A stretch of DNA of 64,000 nt from the NCBI GenBank assembly GCA_034509425.1, contig JAVTVJ010000072.1:2356001-2420000 (forward strand), read 5' to 3'. The translations under genes were made by a program, and so were the position numbers. Shown here piece by piece: positions 53,401-59,565 of this stretch (the first letter of the stretch is position 1; each line of letters opens with the position of its first letter). This DNA comes from Eopsaltria australis (taxonomy: Eukaryota > Chordata > Aves > Passeriformes > Petroicidae). The notes below the pieces were generated by a model. That model was not told where the DNA came from. It ran no database searches and saw only the letters and a program-made list of their open reading frames with translations.

Positions 53401-53457
53401 CCCCCGCCCGGGGGGTGGCGGCGGGGCGAGCGCCGTACCTTCCTCGGCGGTCTCCAT
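11312..53457 (-). CDS. MARCHF6: MARCHF6 (TEB4), ER-membrane RING-CH E3 ubiquitin ligase, 26 coding exons, complete
   Basis: This gene encodes the vertebrate homologue of yeast Doa10. It is a polytopic ER and nuclear-envelope E3 ligase that ubiquitinates ERAD substrates, including squalene monooxygenase and other sterol-pathway proteins. Twenty-six exons joined at GT-AG sites with matching phases give 2,733 nt, or 910 residues plus TAG, equal to the human length. The RING-CH (C4HC3) ligands are visible at C9, C12, C26, C28, H36, C39, C52 and C55. Hydrophobic segments follow across exons 4-6 and 10-25, agreeing with the 14-span topology known for the family. Exon 7 encodes a very acidic cytosolic loop. 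The C-terminal element contains LVNY with N at residue 890, the position reported as needed for activity in human MARCHF6. The start is the ATG at 53457, in the context GCAAGATGG. I see no frameshift or internal stop. Identification is by recall of the protein family; the exon boundaries are read directly. Confidence 0.97.
11403..12918 (-). other. MARCHF6: MARCHF6 intron 25
   Basis: 1.5 kb of AT-rich sequence, nothing recognised. Confidence 0.75.
12919..13054 (-). CDS. MARCHF6: MARCHF6 exon 25, last membrane span
   Basis: Encodes residues 836-880 ([13 protein letters not shown], then the hydrophobic [16 protein letters not shown], then [13 protein letters not shown]). Acceptor TTTTGTAG|G; donor ACAA|GTGAGT. 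Confidence 0.96.
13790..14042 (+). mobile_element. CR1 3'-region fragment
   Basis: Plus-oriented CR1 sequence: GGGAGGTTTAAGTTGAGCAT, TCTTCACCCAGAGGGTGGCT, CTGGAACAGGCTCCCCAGG, ACACCAAGCCTGACA and a tail GGTGTGACTCTTAG. It lies in MARCHF6 intron 24, antisense, ending about 140 nt from exon 24. Confidence 0.85.
14185..14317 (-). CDS. MARCHF6: MARCHF6 exon 24, membrane span
   Basis: Encodes residues 792-835 ([19 protein letters not shown] ... [15 protein letters not shown]). Acceptor CCATTTTAG|G; donor CTGG|GTATGT. Confidence 0.96.
14318..17818 (-). other. MARCHF6: MARCHF6 introns 22 and 23 (exon 23 lies between)
   Basis: AT-rich intron sequence with no recognised repeat family or RNA gene. 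Confidence 0.65.
15715..15804 (-). CDS. MARCHF6: MARCHF6 exon 23
   Basis: Encodes residues 762-791 ([19 protein letters not shown] ... LKTVIEQ). Acceptor AAAATTAG|G; donor CAG|GTAGGG. Confidence 0.96.
17819..17953 (-). CDS. MARCHF6: MARCHF6 exon 22, membrane span
   Basis: Encodes residues 717-761 ([20 protein letters not shown] ... [12 protein letters not shown]). Acceptor GGTTTTTAG|A; donor CAG|GTCAGT. Confidence 0.96.
19290..19471 (-). CDS. MARCHF6: MARCHF6 exon 21
   Basis: Encodes residues 656-716 ([13 protein letters not shown] ... [19 protein letters not shown] ... KEWSLM). Acceptor GTTTTCAG|T; donor ATG|GTGAGT. Confidence 0.96.
20232..20320 (-). mobile_element. CR1 3' tail, reverse orientation
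   Basis: ATCACAGAATCACAGAAT tail, then GTTGGAAGGAACCCCTAAG and ATCATCAAGTCCATCTCCCT: the last ~90 nt of a CR1 in reverse, in MARCHF6 intron 20. Confidence 0.85.
20660..20729 (-). CDS. MARCHF6: MARCHF6 exon 20, membrane span
   Basis: Encodes residues 633-655, an almost wholly hydrophobic helix ([20 protein letters not shown] then TLP). Acceptor TTTTTCAG|A; donor CCAG|GTGAGT. Confidence 0.96.
22080..22281 (-). CDS. MARCHF6: MARCHF6 exon 19, Asn/Gln-rich loop
   Basis: The largest coding exon (202 nt), residues 565-632. It encodes [10 protein letters not shown], an Asn-rich hydrophilic stretch ([19 protein letters not shown]), then [16 protein letters not shown] and RRPLKFPLR. Acceptor GTTACAG|G; donor CAGG|GTATGT. 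Confidence 0.96.
23958..24095 (-). CDS. MARCHF6: MARCHF6 exon 18
   Basis: Encodes residues 519-564 ([18 protein letters not shown] ... [10 protein letters not shown]). Acceptor GTTTCCAG|T; donor TTGCT|GTAAGT. Confidence 0.96.
24790..24890 (-). CDS. MARCHF6: MARCHF6 exon 17, membrane span
   Basis: Encodes residues 486-518 ([20 protein letters not shown] ... NVMLY). Acceptor CTATTGCAG|A; donor TACAG|GTGAGC. Confidence 0.96.
25170..25500 (+). mobile_element. Probable ERVL-like LTR fragment
   Basis: A moderately GC-rich insert whose right half resembles avian ERVL-type LTRs as I remember them: TGGATGCTATGCGAGCACTG, then GTGTTAGCAACACTGTTTCAG, then GAAGAAAATCAATTCCATCC and CAGACCAGTACAC. It has no adjacent retroviral coding sequence, so it would be a solo or truncated LTR. 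It is antisense to MARCHF6. Family and exact limits are uncertain. Confidence 0.5.
26725..26915 (-). mobile_element. CR1 3'-end fragment, reverse orientation
   Basis: AGACCTCTAAAGTCCAATCA, then CTGAGCAGACCCAGATACAT, CAGGCTGCTCAGAACC and GGCAACCTGTTCCAGTATC are degraded reversed CR1 blocks. The right end lies within about 60 nt of the exon 16 donor. Confidence 0.7.
26971..27090 (-). CDS. MARCHF6: MARCHF6 exon 16
   Basis: Encodes residues 446-485 ([20 protein letters not shown] ... [10 protein letters not shown]). Acceptor CTACTGCAG|G; donor GTG|GTAAGG. Confidence 0.96.
27570..27704 (-). CDS. MARCHF6: MARCHF6 exon 15, membrane span
   Basis: Encodes residues 401-445, from [19 protein letters not shown] to the hydrophobic [19 protein letters not shown]. 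Acceptor CTTCTAG|G; donor GAG|GTGAGT. Confidence 0.96.
28529..28603 (-). CDS. MARCHF6: MARCHF6 exon 14, membrane span
   Basis: Encodes residues 376-400 ([20 protein letters not shown] then DICSL). Acceptor CCTAAAG|G; donor TTG|GTAAGA. The intron before it is only 116 nt. Confidence 0.95.
28720..28788 (-). CDS. MARCHF6: MARCHF6 exon 13
   Basis: Encodes residues 353-375 ([20 protein letters not shown] then VVK). The acceptor GTTCAG|G lies 13 nt from a U12 branch site. Donor AAG|GTAATC. Confidence 0.95.
28801..28809 (-). promoter_or_regulatory. U12-type branch site
   Basis: TTCCTTGAC, an exact match to TTCCTTRAC, close to the exon 13 acceptor. Confidence 0.92.
29006..29032. repeat. (TAAA)n microsatellite
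   Basis: About six TAAA units in MARCHF6 intron 12. Confidence 0.95.
29980..29989 (-). promoter_or_regulatory. U12-type 5' splice site
   Basis: GTATCCTTTT immediately after exon 12, an exact match to the GT-AG class of U12 donors. Confidence 0.93.
29990..30070 (-). CDS. MARCHF6: MARCHF6 exon 12, followed by a U12-type donor
   Basis: Encodes residues 326-352 ([12 protein letters not shown]...[10 protein letters not shown]). Acceptor TGCTCCAG|G. The donor CAT|GTATCCTTTT matches the minor-spliceosome consensus rather than the major one. Confidence 0.95.
30648..30706 (-). CDS. MARCHF6: MARCHF6 exon 11
   Basis: Encodes residues 306-325 ([20 protein letters not shown]). Acceptor ATTATACAG|C; donor TAT|GTGAGT. 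Confidence 0.95.
30707..33991 (-). other. MARCHF6: MARCHF6 introns 9 and 10 (exon 10 lies between)
   Basis: AT-rich sequence with a CA run at 33,791-33,804 and no recognised repeat families. The exon 10 coordinates (33,402-33,453) are listed separately. Confidence 0.7.
33402..33453 (-). CDS. MARCHF6: MARCHF6 exon 10, membrane span
   Basis: Encodes residues 289-305 ([17 protein letters not shown]), a hydrophobic helix. Acceptor TTCCTCACAG|G; donor TTTG|GTAAGT. Confidence 0.95.
33992..34024 (-). CDS. MARCHF6: MARCHF6 exon 9, 33-nt microexon
   Basis: A symmetric 33-nt exon encoding residues 278-288 ([11 protein letters not shown]). Acceptor CTTCACAG|A; donor TTA|GTAAGT. Both flanking introns are phase 0, so skipping it would keep the frame. 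Confidence 0.93.
34025..35904 (-). other. MARCHF6: MARCHF6 intron 8
   Basis: Contains a 16-A tract at 34,615-34,630; otherwise I see nothing recognisable. Confidence 0.75.
35905..35966 (-). CDS. MARCHF6: MARCHF6 exon 8
   Basis: Encodes residues 257-277 ([21 protein letters not shown]). Acceptor TCTCCTCAG|A; donor GCGA|GTGAGT. Confidence 0.95.
36263..36455 (-). CDS. MARCHF6: MARCHF6 exon 7, acidic cytosolic loop
   Basis: Encodes residues 193-256. The first half carries [13 protein letters not shown] and the second half is dominated by Glu and Asp ([25 protein letters not shown]). It is a low-complexity, probably disordered loop between transmembrane segments. Acceptor TTTCTGCAG|G; donor CAAG|GTAACA. 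Confidence 0.95.
36640..37200 (-). mobile_element. CR1 LINE fragment, reverse orientation
   Basis: Starts with the reversed CR1 3' end (GGAAAGGACCTCTAGAGATC, ATCTAGCCAACCC, CTCAAAGCAGGGTCAGGTA) and continues through AGCAACCTGTTCCAG. It then runs to the reversed ORF2-proximal block CTCTTCACTGCACCCGCTCC and CTGGATACAGCACCCCAGAT. An internal A-rich insertion lies at about 36,815-36,860. It is sense with MARCHF6, within intron 6. Confidence 0.88.
37830..37998 (-). CDS. MARCHF6: MARCHF6 exon 6, second span and cytosolic loop start
   Basis: Encodes residues 136-192. A hydrophobic segment ([17 protein letters not shown]) is followed by a hydrophilic Gln-rich loop ([15 protein letters not shown]). 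The acceptor follows a nine-T tract (AACAG|G); donor GAG|GTAAAA. Confidence 0.95.
37999..39562 (-). other. MARCHF6: MARCHF6 intron 5
   Basis: 1.56 kb of AT-rich intron with no recognised repeat or gene. Confidence 0.75.
39563..39635 (-). CDS. MARCHF6: MARCHF6 exon 5
   Basis: Encodes residues 112-135 ([13 protein letters not shown]...LPLDILS). Acceptor CACACAG|G; donor CCAC|GTAAGT. Confidence 0.95.
39636..41018 (-). other. MARCHF6: MARCHF6 intron 4
   Basis: Contains an old, degraded repeat at about 39,850-40,030. The remainder is AT-rich with nothing recognised. Confidence 0.75.
39850..40030. mobile_element. Ancient CR1-like repeat fragment (tentative)
   Basis: The phrase CCGCCATACTAGGTTAGACC followed by a CATCTAGACC-like block and GATGCC resembles an old amniote CR1-type repeat common in reptile genomes (CCATACTGGGTCAGACC...CATCTAGCCC). 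It is heavily diverged, and its limits and strand are uncertain. Confidence 0.4.
41019..41162 (-). CDS. MARCHF6: MARCHF6 exon 4, first membrane spans
   Basis: Encodes residues 64-111, from [11 protein letters not shown] to VVPLTAC. It contains a hydrophobic stretch ([17 protein letters not shown]) that fits the first transmembrane helix. Acceptor CTACACAG|T; donor GCAT|GTAAGT. Confidence 0.96.
41163..47751 (-). other. MARCHF6: MARCHF6 intron 3 (6.6 kb, the largest)
   Basis: Mostly unique AT-rich sequence. I recognise a CR1 tail at about 44,325-44,396, a pyrimidine-rich stretch at about 43,490-43,690 and an 11-T run near 46,457. The short open frames in it have no recognisable homology. Confidence 0.8.
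44325..44396 (+). mobile_element. CR1 3' tail
   Basis: Reads GGTTGAACTAGATGATCTTC then CCCTTCTAACCCAAACCATTC and a tail ending ATGTTTCTGT. This is the last ~70 nt of an avian CR1, antisense to MARCHF6 in intron 3. Confidence 0.8.
47752..47825 (-). CDS. MARCHF6: MARCHF6 exon 3, second half of the RING-CH domain
   Basis: Encodes residues 39-63 with ligands C39, C52 and C55 (WLKHS...[10 protein letters not shown]). Acceptor TATTGCAG|C; donor CCAA|GTAAGT. Confidence 0.95.
47826..48651 (-). other. MARCHF6: MARCHF6 intron 2
   Basis: 826 nt of AT-rich sequence in which I recognise no repeat or RNA gene. Confidence 0.8.
48652..48748 (-). CDS. MARCHF6: MARCHF6 exon 2, first half of the RING-CH domain
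   Basis: Encodes residues 7-38 plus part of C39, including the zinc ligands C9, C12, C26, C28 and H36 (ICRVC...HPCVCTG...FIHQEC). The acceptor is a tandem CAG-CAG, so the exon could also begin at 48751 and add one Ala. The donor is GAATG|GTGAGT. Confidence 0.95.
48749..48754 (-). promoter_or_regulatory. NAGNAG tandem splice acceptor of exon 2
   Basis: The intron ends GTCAGCAG|ATATATGC. Both AGs are in frame-compatible positions three bases apart, so use of the upstream one adds a single Ala between E6 and D7. Confidence 0.8.
52375..52560 (+). mobile_element. CR1 3'-end fragment
   Basis: Typical CR1 3' UTR in plus orientation: a GGAGACATTCAAAACCCAGA-like block, then TGATCTCCAGAGG, CCTTCCAACC and ATTCCATGATT. 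It is antisense to MARCHF6, in intron 1. Confidence 0.85.
53198..53222 (-). repeat. Five GGGCC units in the MARCHF6 intron 1 sense strand
   Basis: Five perfect GGCCC units on the plus strand, read as GGGCC on the transcribed-sense minus strand, about 215 nt into intron 1. Four or more G3 runs with 2-nt spacers fit the G-quadruplex motif. Confidence 0.9.
53439..53457 (-). CDS. MARCHF6: MARCHF6 exon 1 (coding part)
   Basis: Nineteen coding bases give METAEE plus one base of codon 7. The donor reads GAAG|GTACGG. The exon lies inside the CpG island, and the 5' UTR continues to higher coordinates. Confidence 0.93.
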
Positions 53458-53704
53458 CTTGCCGGGCTGACGCAGCGCCGGCCGGGCGGGTGGTGTGACC
53501 GCGGGGGGCGGGGCCGCGCGCCGGGCGGACGGACCGGCCGCGCCGCCACACGGCCCGCGGCCACAGAGCGCCGCGCGCGCACCGAGCGCCGCCCGCCCGC
53601 CGCGAGCGCCGCCTGCCGGGCACGCGGCCGGGGAGGCCCCGGAGCCGGGCCGGGCAGGGCAGGGCGGGCCCTGCTGAGGGACGGCCCCGCTCTCAACTGC
53701 AGAA

Positions 53705-54420
53705 AACGGGGTCACTTGGGTTGGAAAAGATCGCCGAGATCATCAAGTCCAACCTGTGAACCAACACCCCCGTGTCAACTAGACCATGGCACTCAGTGCC
53801 ACATTCAGCTTTTCGTTAAAAACCTCCGGGAACGGTGAATCCGCCACCTCCCTGGGCAGCCCATTCCAATGCCCAATCACCCTTTCTGTGAAAATATTCC
53901 TCATAATGTCCAATTTGAACCTTCCGTGCTACATCTTGAGACTACGTTCTCTCTCCTATCACTGGTTGTCTGGGAAGAAGATGCCGACCCCGACCCGGTT
54001 ACAATCTCCTCTCAGAACAGAGTGGTAATGTCCCCCCCGAGCCTCCTTTTCTCCAGGCTAAACACCCCCGGCTGCCTCAGCCACTCCTCAGGGGACTTGT
54101 GTTCCAGACCCTTCACCGGCTTCGCTGTTTCTCTCTGGACACTTTCCAGCACCTCAATGTCCTCCCTGAATTGAGGGGCTCAGAGCTGGACACAGGGCTC
54201 GAGGTGTGGCCCCATCGGTGCCGCAGGGGGACAATCTCGTCCTGGTCCGGCTGGCCACAGCCAGGACGCCCTTGGCCTTCTTGGCCACCTGGCTCATGTT
54301 CAGCCAGTTGTTGACCAACACCCCCAGGTCCTTTTCCGCTGGGCAGCTTTCCAGATACGCTTCCCTCAGCCTTTAGCGCTGCCTGGGGCTGTTGCGACCC
54401 AAGTTCAGGACCCGCGCGTG
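53705..54420 (-). mobile_element. CR1 LINE fragment, 3' part, reverse orientation
   Basis: From left to right it reads as the reverse complement of an avian CR1 3' region. The hallmark GGTTGGAAAAGATC/ATCAAGTCCAACC end is at 53,718-53,756, followed by reversed blocks corresponding to the CR1 3' UTR and the end of ORF2 (CCTTCTTGGCCACCTGGCTC near 54,280). It is truncated at its 5' end, near 54,420, as usual for CR1. It sits only about 250 nt upstream of the MARCHF6 start codon. Confidence 0.88.
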
Positions 54421-54424
54421 TCCC

Positions 54425-54540
54425 TGAAGCTCTGCCAGGGCTCCGCCCCGCCGCTCGGGCGGGAGCGGGCGGGAGGCGGAGCCAGGGCGGCGGGAGGCGG
54501 GTCCCTGCCGAGGGCAGCGGCCGAATCGGGGAAGAGCACG
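54425..54540. promoter_or_regulatory. GC-box cluster upstream of MARCHF6
   Basis: A short GC-rich block with repeated GGGCGG and GGGAGGCGG-type motifs on both strands. It is separated from the main MARCHF6 CpG island by a CR1 copy. It could be an outlying part of the same promoter or GC-rich CR1 5' sequence; I favour the former. Confidence 0.45.
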
Positions 54541-55327
54541 AGAGTCGGATAAAATGTAGCCAAAATCGATGCTAAATTCTACTCCAAACCAGAGAGAAAC
54601 GCTGCGTTCCTAGGTGAAGTCGGTCAGATTTTGAGAGGGTCAATGTTCCAGGGATCAGGAATGTGTGAACCCTGGAAACAGCCGACCCTACTCAGTGGCA
54701 AGAGGTTACCTGTGCTCTTCAAATCTCACCTCGTCTTCCAGAGCTGGGGCTTTCCAACAGAACTAAACAACTAAATAAACTAATAAACTAAATAAACTTT
54801 TCTTTAGTAAAGCACAAAATTCTCTCTTAGCTTAATCATTTATGTTTCTGTATCTTACTGCCCTACACAGCCAGGGCAGCGCGCATTAAAACTTTGTACT
54901 CTGCCACGTGCACTGAGAGCTGTCGCTCGGGCTCTGCTGAGTTGGCAGAAACATTGTTAAGGAAGAAAACAACTTAATTTTATTCAGGGTAAAGAGGAAT
55001 TCCACCCTGATGGAATATATGCGTGCATTGTTTTAGTGTTCCATTGTGGCAGCTGTTTTAACCCCTCTATTTGTTCCATGAGTCGTAGCAACCCTCAGCT
55101 CTCTTTGCCGTATGACCCTTTGTGTCCGGCCAGTCATTAAATCCTTCGCATTAAACCTTCGGGCTTCGTGTCAGCAGCAGAGTGGATGGTCTGGACTTAG
55201 AGTGCAGAGGCGGCAAATGCCCAATTTGCAATTTTATAACTCTATTTTCCTAAACTGTAGCCACGTTAGTTCCTTCAAAATTACATTTTTCAAGCTTGTG
55301 GAGTGTATGATACTGACCTGTGTAAGC

Positions 55328-55396
55328 AAAAAAAAAAAAAACAAAACAAAACAACAAACAAACAAACAAACAAACAAAAAAAAACAAAAAAAAAAA
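55328..55396. repeat. A-rich (CAAA)n tract
   Basis: Thirteen As, then about eight CAAA-type units, then more A runs. There is no recognisable processed transcript to its left. Confidence 0.95.
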
Positions 55397-58275
55397 TTAA
55401 GGAAAAAGTGAAGGCTTCATATGGCTCTCCAATACCTGAATAAGTACAGTAAAATCCTGTAATAAAATACACTTGAGCTAGACTACCATACTCAGCTCTT
55501 GTATCTCCTTCTGCTCTGAAAGGCAAGGTGGAAAAAATCCCACTTACAAATTTTTTTAAAAAGTGTCTATTTTAAAAATAAGCTCATTTTTGAGCTTCAC
55601 TTTACTCGGTGTCAGCAAATTATCTTGGTCTATTAAAAAGCTGCCAGCATAGTACTGAGAATGTGAGAAATGCTGTAATACTAATTTTGTCAGAGCAAGG
55701 AAAAATCAATGGAAAAAAAAACAGGAGAAAAAGCAAAGAAATCGAGAATTTCAATTTCCAGGTATATTTCTAATTCCCACTCTTTATTTCCCAAACATGT
55801 AACCATTATTGGTTGCATCATTGTTACTCTGCTGTGATAAATGTAGATTAAATGTCAATAAAACTCTCTAAATTATAGTTCACATTCAAAGGCCATGGCA
55901 AGATTAATGTATATAATTCTCCAATTTCAGTGTCTCATGGTAGGCTTCTTTAAATTCAATTAAAGCTTTTGAAAGGAGTCGCTGTGTGTTGCCAGTGAAT
56001 AATTTCATTCCTGTCTGTATCTGTCTATTCAGCCATTTAAATTACTTAACAAACATTGCATGTGTACCATCTTCTCAGCATTTAGAGAGAATTTATCCCA
56101 AAATTTTGTTCATACCTAGTGTTTCAGTATGGGCTATAAAATAGCTTACCAGTAAACGTGAGTTGGAGGCAGACCATTATAATTTAAACAGTAAAACAAT
56201 TACCTATAATGTGTTACTCTAAGTTAAATTAAATGAAACATCTCTCAGCCTTCTTGGTGTTTTTGGTGAACATGTTATTTACCCCTGTGTATTTAGTGAT
56301 ATGTTAGGTGTTTTTTGTCTAAGAAATACCCATGGCTTAAGTAGCTTTTAATTTTTGATAGAGAAGGATGTTAGAAGGTTATTGTTAGCTTCTGACTCTC
56401 AACAAGGTCAAGAATTACTGCCAACAAGCACTGAACAAATATACTGAAAAAAAAAATCTGTTCCATGTAAGTTATTATCTAGACAATGGAGGAAATATGG
56501 TATTGGTACAGGTGGAAACTGAAGACAGTAATAGATATAACCCCAAATGACAGAAGGTTATGGCAAGAGGAAAGGCATAAGTGTGGATAGAAAGAGTAGA
56601 AAAAAAGAAAAAGTTCTTTTGAAAATGGTCTTGTTTTGGTTTTATCTGACTTAAATGCTTAGTTAATGCATTTTTATTCAAGAGTTCTACTAAGGGAATA
56701 CAAAATAATAATTGCAAAACAGAAACTATTCAGCATTTGTACTGTGACATTTCCATCTTCCCTGACATTTTAAAATGGCTTCATAAAAATTATTCCCCTA
56801 CATTTTTAGAGTTATTTTGAAAGTTCAGAGCATTGAAAAAGCCAAACAGCAAAAGCTACTGCTTTTCAGTTTTCCTATAGATGAACAGTTCAAAATGCAT
56901 TTATTTTCTTAACTAGTTGTTTGAGGGGTTTTTTTTAGTGCTGTCCTAGTCTCTTCCCTCAGCTGTTCACCTGACTCTCACTGCAAAATTGGTTCAGTTA
57001 GTTATGAACAGCAAGTTGCAGAAATGCAGAAAACATAGTGGATTATATTAAGTAAAACCAAATGGATGTCAGCTTATCTTGACAAACCAAGCAGTATTTG
57101 GAGTGAACATGTATCTGGTTCCTAAATGAAGCACCACTGCTAGGGAGGCCCAGAGCTTCCATGGCAGGAGAAAAACTGTCAGAACAGGCACTTTGGTGTG
57201 TAGCACAAAGTAAGGCTCACAGAAAATTGGCCTGACACAATCAGAAAGCACAGAGGTCTGTGAACCACAAAAACACATGGTGAAAGCCACTGCCAGCCCG
57301 AATCTTCCCTGTGCACTGCAGGGCCTTTAGAGCATGTGCTTCCTGGCCAGTGGCTGTTCTGCTGTGGCATCTCCTGAACCGTCCCTAACCAGCAGGTAGC
57401 TGCTGTGGCTGTGGGTTCCTGGAGCAAGGATGGAGATTAGTACTCTCAGATGTACTGTGAATGCAATGACATTTGCAGCTGCACCAGGAGATTGGCCCAG
57501 GCTGCTGCACTGGTGCTAAATACTGGCTCTGACGCTTTAGTATATGAAGTACTGAGCAATGTGTTTCCCTTCAGTTGCTGCTTCCTTCTTACTTAACCTG
57601 GGCTATGATTAGTAGCTAATGGAGGAGTCAAACTTCCTGAATGAATATGTGACTTGTGGTTCGTGTTTTGTGCTACGAAATGTGCAGCAGTACTGCACCA
57701 AACATAAATTAAGGGATGGGCATAATGACTGAGCATCATCAGACCCAGTCATAACATAGACTCCAGACCTGCTTATTTTAGAAACTGTTTCTGAGGAGAT
57801 GCTTGGCTATGCACTGGGGTTTGTTCTATGGATTATTAACATTTCAACCAAGAAGGAAACTATGCCCACTAGCATTTTAAGTGAGAGATGAGGTAAAAAA
57901 CTTAGTCTAAATGATACTACTGTTCAATGAGTCTGACTGAAAAGACAACCAAGATTGTTTATATGTCTAGATTTCAAGAACCTGGGTAATATTTGGATAA
58001 TTAACACAAACTCTTTCCATGGAGTAAAGAAGTATTTGCAGAGCTTCATGGCTCTTTTTAAGATCTGCAGAATGTGCTTCACCAATTTATATTTCTTAAG
58101 CACAGCAGGGATCTTTTCACACGTGTTGCAGCGGATTTTCTATTTAAAACATAGGCCCTATCAGCTTGGTTAGGATCCTGCTGTCATGCTGAGAATAGAG
58201 CCAATGGCTGTTATTAATCTGCTTGGGATTCAGAGCTCTGTGGTTGTGGTTACTTGGTGGAAGCCTCCTGCATTC

Positions 58276-58307
58276 AAAAAAAAAAAAAAAAAAAGCAAAA
58301 AAAAAAA
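58276..58307. repeat. Poly-A tract interrupted by GC
   Basis: Nineteen As, GC, eleven As. No retrocopy recognised beside it. Confidence 0.95.
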
Positions 58308-59344
58308 GCTGTATTGGTCTTCCAAAATATCCCATTCCTAGTAACTGTCATATCATTTGAAGTATACAGTTCTTTACCTATAACACTTCCATCATGTCCA
58401 AGTGAACCTTTTACAAAGTTAGGTATTGATGCTGTTAGATTAGAAAGAAGTTTTTTTCCTACTTCCAGAACTTTGATCTCCTTGGTAATAGAGGGTGTAG
58501 TGTGAAACACTGCCATTGTCAAGTGACTGCTTACAAGTGCTTCTAAGGACATGCTGGTTCTCGTGTCTTTAAAATTCTGTGAAAATATCCCTGCAGATGA
58601 CAGCAGTTAGGAATTATCCTCAGTATTTAGCAGAAACAATCTTATTTTGCCAGAAACCTTTATCTTGACCTTCCAGATGTTATTAAAGGTTATGACTGCC
58701 AACCAAATTTAATTGAACTCCTCAGGGCAAGGTTCAGTTCCACTTCCTTTAAAACCATGAGTGTTGCCAAAAAGCAAATGTATTTGTTAGGGAGAAAGAT
58801 CCACATAGTCACTATAGTTATGTTCTGTTACAGCACCCGTGTTACTGCCTCTACTTCTGAGGCACTGACTAGGAAAGAAGTACAGAAGGGCTTAGATTTG
58901 TAATAACTTTATCATTACTTTTTCTGAAATGTTTACAGCAACAGGAAAAAGAGTGTCCAGGGGAAAGCAAGCCATAGTCTAAAGGTCAGAGTTATTACAG
59001 GCTGATCAAAGTCAATGACCTCTGTTTTGTGAGGTTGTTTGATTTCTGTAGTAGCTTTCACTTCACTGTAGCTTGCACACCGAGAATGCACATCATGGGG
59101 CATAACCCCCAGCTTTTGCTCGTTTTCCTATGGCAAGAATGTATTTGCTGTGTGTACTGCCTTCAGTACAGGGTCAAAGAATCCAGTGAAGAAACCACTT
59201 AATGCTTCTGATGTCTAAGAAAAATGCTTGGTTCAGTGAAGTAGATTTTCAGTTGGGTGACTGACATGGAATGTCAAACATGCTTACTACTCAAAAGGTG
59301 CATTCTCTTAATTCTCCTTCATGTATCAATTACACATTTTTTTT

Positions 59345-59433
59345 ATACCTGTCCCTGCCCATGGCAAGGGGGAGTTGGAACTAGATGATCTCTAAAGTCC
59401 CTTCCAACCCAAACCATTCCATGATTCTACGAA
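59345..59433 (+). mobile_element. CR1 3' tail
   Basis: CATGGCAAGGGGGAGTTGGA, ACTAGATGATCTCTAAAGTC, CCTTCCAACCCAAACCATTC, CATGATTCTACG. This is a standard CR1 3' end. Confidence 0.9.
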
Positions 59434-59499
59434 GTAAAAAAATGGCAATAGGAAGAGATCCATCGAAATGGGGAAAAGGGAAGTGTCACAACGATTTTC

Positions 59500-59565
59500 A
59501 AGGCAAAACGAGAGAATTCAGGGAACTACAGGTCAGTCATCCTCATCTCAACCTACTGCAAGATT
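59500..59565 (+). pseudogene. Possible CR1 ORF2 reverse-transcriptase fragment
   Basis: GGGAACTACAGGTCAGTCAT translates as GNYRSV, followed by ILIST. This resembles the NYRPVSLTS block of CR1-type reverse transcriptases. It is short, degraded and tentative. Confidence 0.35.

Larger units (their letters stand above)
48749..53438 (-). other. MARCHF6: MARCHF6 intron 1 (4.7 kb)
   Basis: The right end is CpG island with the GGGCC repeat. A plus-oriented CR1 tail lies at about 52,375-52,560, and 16-T tracts lie at 52,123-52,138 and 52,681-52,696. The part from 48.75 to 52.1 kb holds only unremarkable AT-rich intron sequence and a short TA run at 51,558-51,569. Confidence 0.85.
52855..53690 (-). 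promoter_or_regulatory. CpG island and promoter of MARCHF6
   Basis: GC content rises abruptly at about 52,855 and stays very high, with dense CpG, to about 53,690. The MARCHF6 start codon is inside. Transcription on the minus strand must begin between 53,458 and about 53,690, because a CR1 element starts at about 53,705. No TATA box is evident. This is a typical CpG-island promoter of a broadly expressed gene. Long open frames here (up to about 257 codons) reflect GC richness, not coding. Confidence 0.85.

Noticed and set aside
52993..53838. Long open frames of about 240 and 257 codons on both strands
   Set aside because: They lie across the CpG island where stop codons are rare. Their translations are Pro/Arg/Gly/Ala-rich with no domain, and the real MARCHF6 start and donor are in a different reading frame.
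55328..55396. A-rich tract as the tail of a processed pseudogene
   Set aside because: The sequence to its left does not resemble any coding or UTR sequence I know, and no target-site duplication is obvious.
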